Origin: an uncultured Collinsella sp.
GTDB lineage: Bacteria > Actinomycetota > Coriobacteriia > Coriobacteriales > Coriobacteriaceae
DNA: 64,000 nucleotides
Direction: 5' to 3'
NCBI GenBank assembly: GCA_958413895.1
Contig: CATYVQ010000002.1
Location: 62,001-126,000, forward strand
The stretch's first letter is position 1. The number at the start of each line of letters is the position of its first letter. Shown piece after piece: positions 62,162 through 64,000 of this stretch. The notes beneath the pieces are model-generated. The model was not told the origin of the DNA and searched no databases. It saw nothing but the letters and a program-made list of their open reading frames with translations. The position numbers and the translations under genes were made by a program.

Positions 62162-62550
62162 TATGCCTCGGTCGAGGGCTCCGCAGCCTCGGTATCAGCC
62201 TCGACGGCGTTCTCGACCACGACGTCGGCGGCAGGCGTCACGTTGCCGCCCGAAATGGCGTCGTTGAGCTGCTCGCGCAGCTGGTCCATGCGCTCGCGGG
62301 CCAAGTCGACCTTGGCACGCAGGTCGTCGGTCTTGGCGTCGACCATCGGGCCAAAGTCATTCACCGCAGCACGGGCCTCCTCGGCGCTGTGCTCGTAGGT
62401 GTCGCGCATATTGTCCCAGGCGTCGTTGGCGATATCGGCAGCCATGGCGCGGGTCTCGGCGCCCGAGCGCGGGGCCAGAGCAACGCCGACAATAGCACCG
62501 GCAGCGGCACCAAAAAGTGCGCCGGAGACAAAGCTGAAAGTCTTACCCAT
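62161..62550 (-). CDS. YtxH-like small membrane protein
   Basis: 129 residues. A single membrane or amphipathic glycine-rich helix follows the start (FVSGALFGAAAGAIVGVALAPRSG, with the typical P-x-S/T-G end), then a helical, charged coiled-coil region and an acidic tail. This is the YtxH/general-stress pattern. ATG 62550 follows AGGA at a suitable distance; another ATG lies two codons upstream. Coupled to the PRC-barrel gene downstream. Confidence 0.85.
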   Translation of the reverse strand: MGKTFSFVSGALFGAAAGAIVGVALAPRSGAETRAMAADIANDAWDNMRDTYEHSAEEARAAVNDFGPMVDAKTDDLRAKVDLARERMDQLREQLNDAISGGNVTPAADVVVENAVEADTEAAEPSTEA

Positions 62551-62686
62551 GATCATTCCTCTCCTGCGGGCACGTCGGTGCCCACCGTTTGAATGCTGTC
62601 CATTATACCCGCAGCGCATCATTTGCCGCTCCGCTCATCTGCGTACGGCAAAGGCGCAGGTACGTGATGGTGATAAACGCGTAGGC

Positions 62687-63520
62687 CTACTCCTGAGGCA
62701 TAGCCGGCATGGCCACCGTGGCACCCGGGTCCTCGCCGGCGCCGTCCACGAGCGGCAGGCCGCCCTCATGCGCAGGCCCTGCCGGAACCGTCGCCGCACC
62801 GCCAAAGACGGCAGCGGGGGCCTCGTGGTTCTCGGCAACCGCGCCCTCGGTATCAATCGCCACCTGGGGCTCGTCGTCAAAGTTGGGGACGCCCTGGGGC
62901 TCGGTGGGAACGGGCTCGGCGGTCGCATCGGCAACGGGCTCGGCGTCGACCGGCACATCGCCCTCGTCAGCGCCCTCGTCCTCGACAGCATCTTCGCCGT
63001 TCGCAGCGGCGACGGCCTCGTGAGGATCCTTGCCCTCGGCCTCGGCGCGCATGCCCAGCACCAGGTTGCGCAGGCCCGCGACCGTGCCCTCCACGTCGGG
63101 GGCAGGCTGGTCGGCGTGCAGATAGGCCCAGTCCATCATAAAGGTCGCCGAAGACAGCGCACCGATGGCCAGCGCGTCGTCGGGGCACGAAAGCTCAACC
63201 TCAAAGACGCGCTCGTCGTGCTCGCTTACGCGGGTGCGGCCGCACGAGATGCTACCGGCAAGACCGGTCTCGTTCATGAGCTCAACCGTCACGTGCTCCA
63301 GCAGGTGGCAGAGCTCGGTCTGACCCATGCAGTCCTGGAACTCGCGGCCGGAATCGCCCAGGCACAGGTGCTTGGCAATCGCCGGCACCAGATAGTACAC
63401 GCGCGCCGTTGCCTCGATATCCTCCGAGGTCATGAGCGGCATGCCGGGGTTCACCAGCACATGCGCGCAGATCTTGTCCTCGCTGACGGTGACCTTAAGG
63501 ATGTTGAACAGGCCTGCCAT
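62687..63520 (-). CDS. CphA-N-like domain protein with acidic Pro/Ala-rich tail
   Basis: 277 residues. The N-terminal about 145 residues resemble the N-terminal domain of cyanophycin synthetase (TELCHLLEHVTVELMNETG, with the HLxEH pattern), but there is no ATP-grasp or Mur-ligase part. The remaining about 130 residues are acidic, rich in Ala, Pro, Glu and Val, and look disordered. The stand-alone form is unusual and its function is unknown. Neighbours are a YtxH-like gene downstream and a CorC/HlyC-type gene upstream, whose stop lies about 25 bases away. Confidence 0.75.
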   Translation of the reverse strand: MAGLFNILKVTVSEDKICAHVLVNPGMPLMTSEDIEATARVYYLVPAIAKHLCLGDSGREFQDCMGQTELCHLLEHVTVELMNETGLAGSISCGRTRVSEHDERVFEVELSCPDDALAIGALSSATFMMDWAYLHADQPAPDVEGTVAGLRNLVLGMRAEAEGKDPHEAVAAANGEDAVEDEGADEGDVPVDAEPVADATAEPVPTEPQGVPNFDDEPQVAIDTEGAVAENHEAPAAVFGGAATVPAGPAHEGGLPLVDGAGEDPGATVAMPAMPQE

Positions 63521-63544
63521 AACTCTCCCCTACTCTTCCTTGCC

Positions 63545-64000
63545 CTACTCGTCGCCATCGTGCGGATCCACAGAGCCCGCACCCGACGCCGCCGGCTTCT
63601 CTGCCGAGGGCTCGGAATCCTTCTTATCGGTTTCGGCCGGAGCGATCACGCGAATGAGCGAGATGCGCTGGCCACGCATCGACTGCACCTTGAACTTGTA
63701 CCCCGCAACCTCAAACACCTCTCCGATATCGGGCACCGAGTCGCAAAGCTCCAAAATCCAGCCGGCGATGGTCTCATAATCATCGCTTTCCTCGAGCGGC
63801 CAACCAAGCTCAATCGCGTCATCGCACGAAAAACGCCCATCGACGAGCCACTCGCGGCGCGAAAGGCGCGTGAGATACTTGTTGTCGGGGTCGAACTCGT
63901 CCTCGATCTCGCCGACGATCTCCTCGACGATGTCCTCGATGGTGATGATGCCGGCCGTGCCGCCGTACTCGTCCACGACCACCACGATCTGGTCGTGCGA
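63545..64000 (-). CDS. CorC/HlyC-type CBS domain protein (5' end outside window)
   Basis: Only the last about 151 residues are seen. VVVVDEYGGTAGIITIEDIVEEIVGEI is the end of the second CBS domain, typical of the CorC/HlyC (CNNM-like) family, and it is followed by a CorC_HlyC transporter-associated domain (about RREWLVDGRFSCDDAIELGWPL to the RGQRISLIRV strand) and a Lys/Glu-rich tail. The family includes membrane proteins proposed to export Mg2+ or Co2+. The N-terminal membrane domain must lie beyond 64000. Confidence 0.92.
   Translation of the reverse strand, partial: SHDQIVVVVDEYGGTAGIITIEDIVEEIVGEIEDEFDPDNKYLTRLSRREWLVDGRFSCDDAIELGWPLEESDDYETIAGWILELCDSVPDIGEVFEVAGYKFKVQSMRGQRISLIRVIAPAETDKKDSEPSAEKPAASGAGSVDPHDGDE

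Overview
This window looks like chromosomal DNA from a high-GC, anaerobic, gut-type actinobacterium of the class Coriobacteriia; Collinsella is my best guess, not a demonstrated assignment. The reasons are strong GC bias at third codon positions, actinobacterial-style proteins (PRC-barrel plus MgtE_N/CBS protein, CphA-N-like protein, membrane-bound LuxR regulators), anaerobic traits (two-cluster ferredoxin, NiFe-hydrogenase maturation genes) and PTS-based use of plant glycosides. I see no rRNA, tRNA, CRISPR array, phage or intact transposase gene.

Layout. 1-2667: grpE (cut by the window edge) and dnaK. 3123-7442: ferredoxin, then a complete de novo NAD operon nadA-nadB-nadC-niaR read on the minus strand, whose promoter lies inside a perfect palindrome that is probably the NiaR operator. 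7651-10701: an AgrA/AgrC-type two-component pair, an unknown protein and thioredoxin. 10923-17671: a small His-rich protein, NikR, hypF, hypC, hypD, hypE and a HAD phosphatase. 17672-22362: a repeat-rich zone with a lipoprotein, a PTS IIA(Glc) protein, an AT-richer Fic protein flanked by inverted-repeat elements, and pyrE. 22493-25568: an MgtA-type P-type ATPase with a long leader holding a short translated-looking ORF. 25750-27294: a membrane LuxR regulator broken by an in-frame TGA. 27682-31973: a DUF4428 / zinc-ribbon membrane / SPFH / lipoprotein cluster resembling Bacillus ydjG-ydjI. 32164-36163: a three-gene signalling operon (polytopic sensor-like protein, histidine kinase, LuxR response regulator).

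36296-53533 is mostly carbohydrate metabolism on the minus strand: a GH1 6-phospho-glycosidase, a DUF4867 protein, LuxS, a ROK kinase, a YczE-like membrane protein, an FGGY kinase, split transketolase, an L-fucose-isomerase-like enzyme, a LacI regulator, a licT-bglP-bglA-type operon controlled by antitermination (RAT sites and terminator visible), and a nucleoside hydrolase/ribokinase pair. 53721-64000: an OafA-type acyltransferase, an NRAMP-related transporter of probable Mg2+ type coupled to an MgtE_N/CBS membrane protein, a membrane-anchored polysaccharide-deacetylase-like protein lacking its metal ligands, PRC-barrel and YtxH proteins, a CphA-N-like protein and the end of a CorC/HlyC CBS protein.

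The intergenic DNA carries several families of short palindromes. The most striking has a conserved GGGAC core between arms that differ from copy to copy yet always stay complementary. A duplicated block of about 215 bp also keeps its hairpins through compensatory changes. These repeats, the two Mg2+-transport leaders, and the MgtE-like/NRAMP pair are the best candidates for undescribed biology here.
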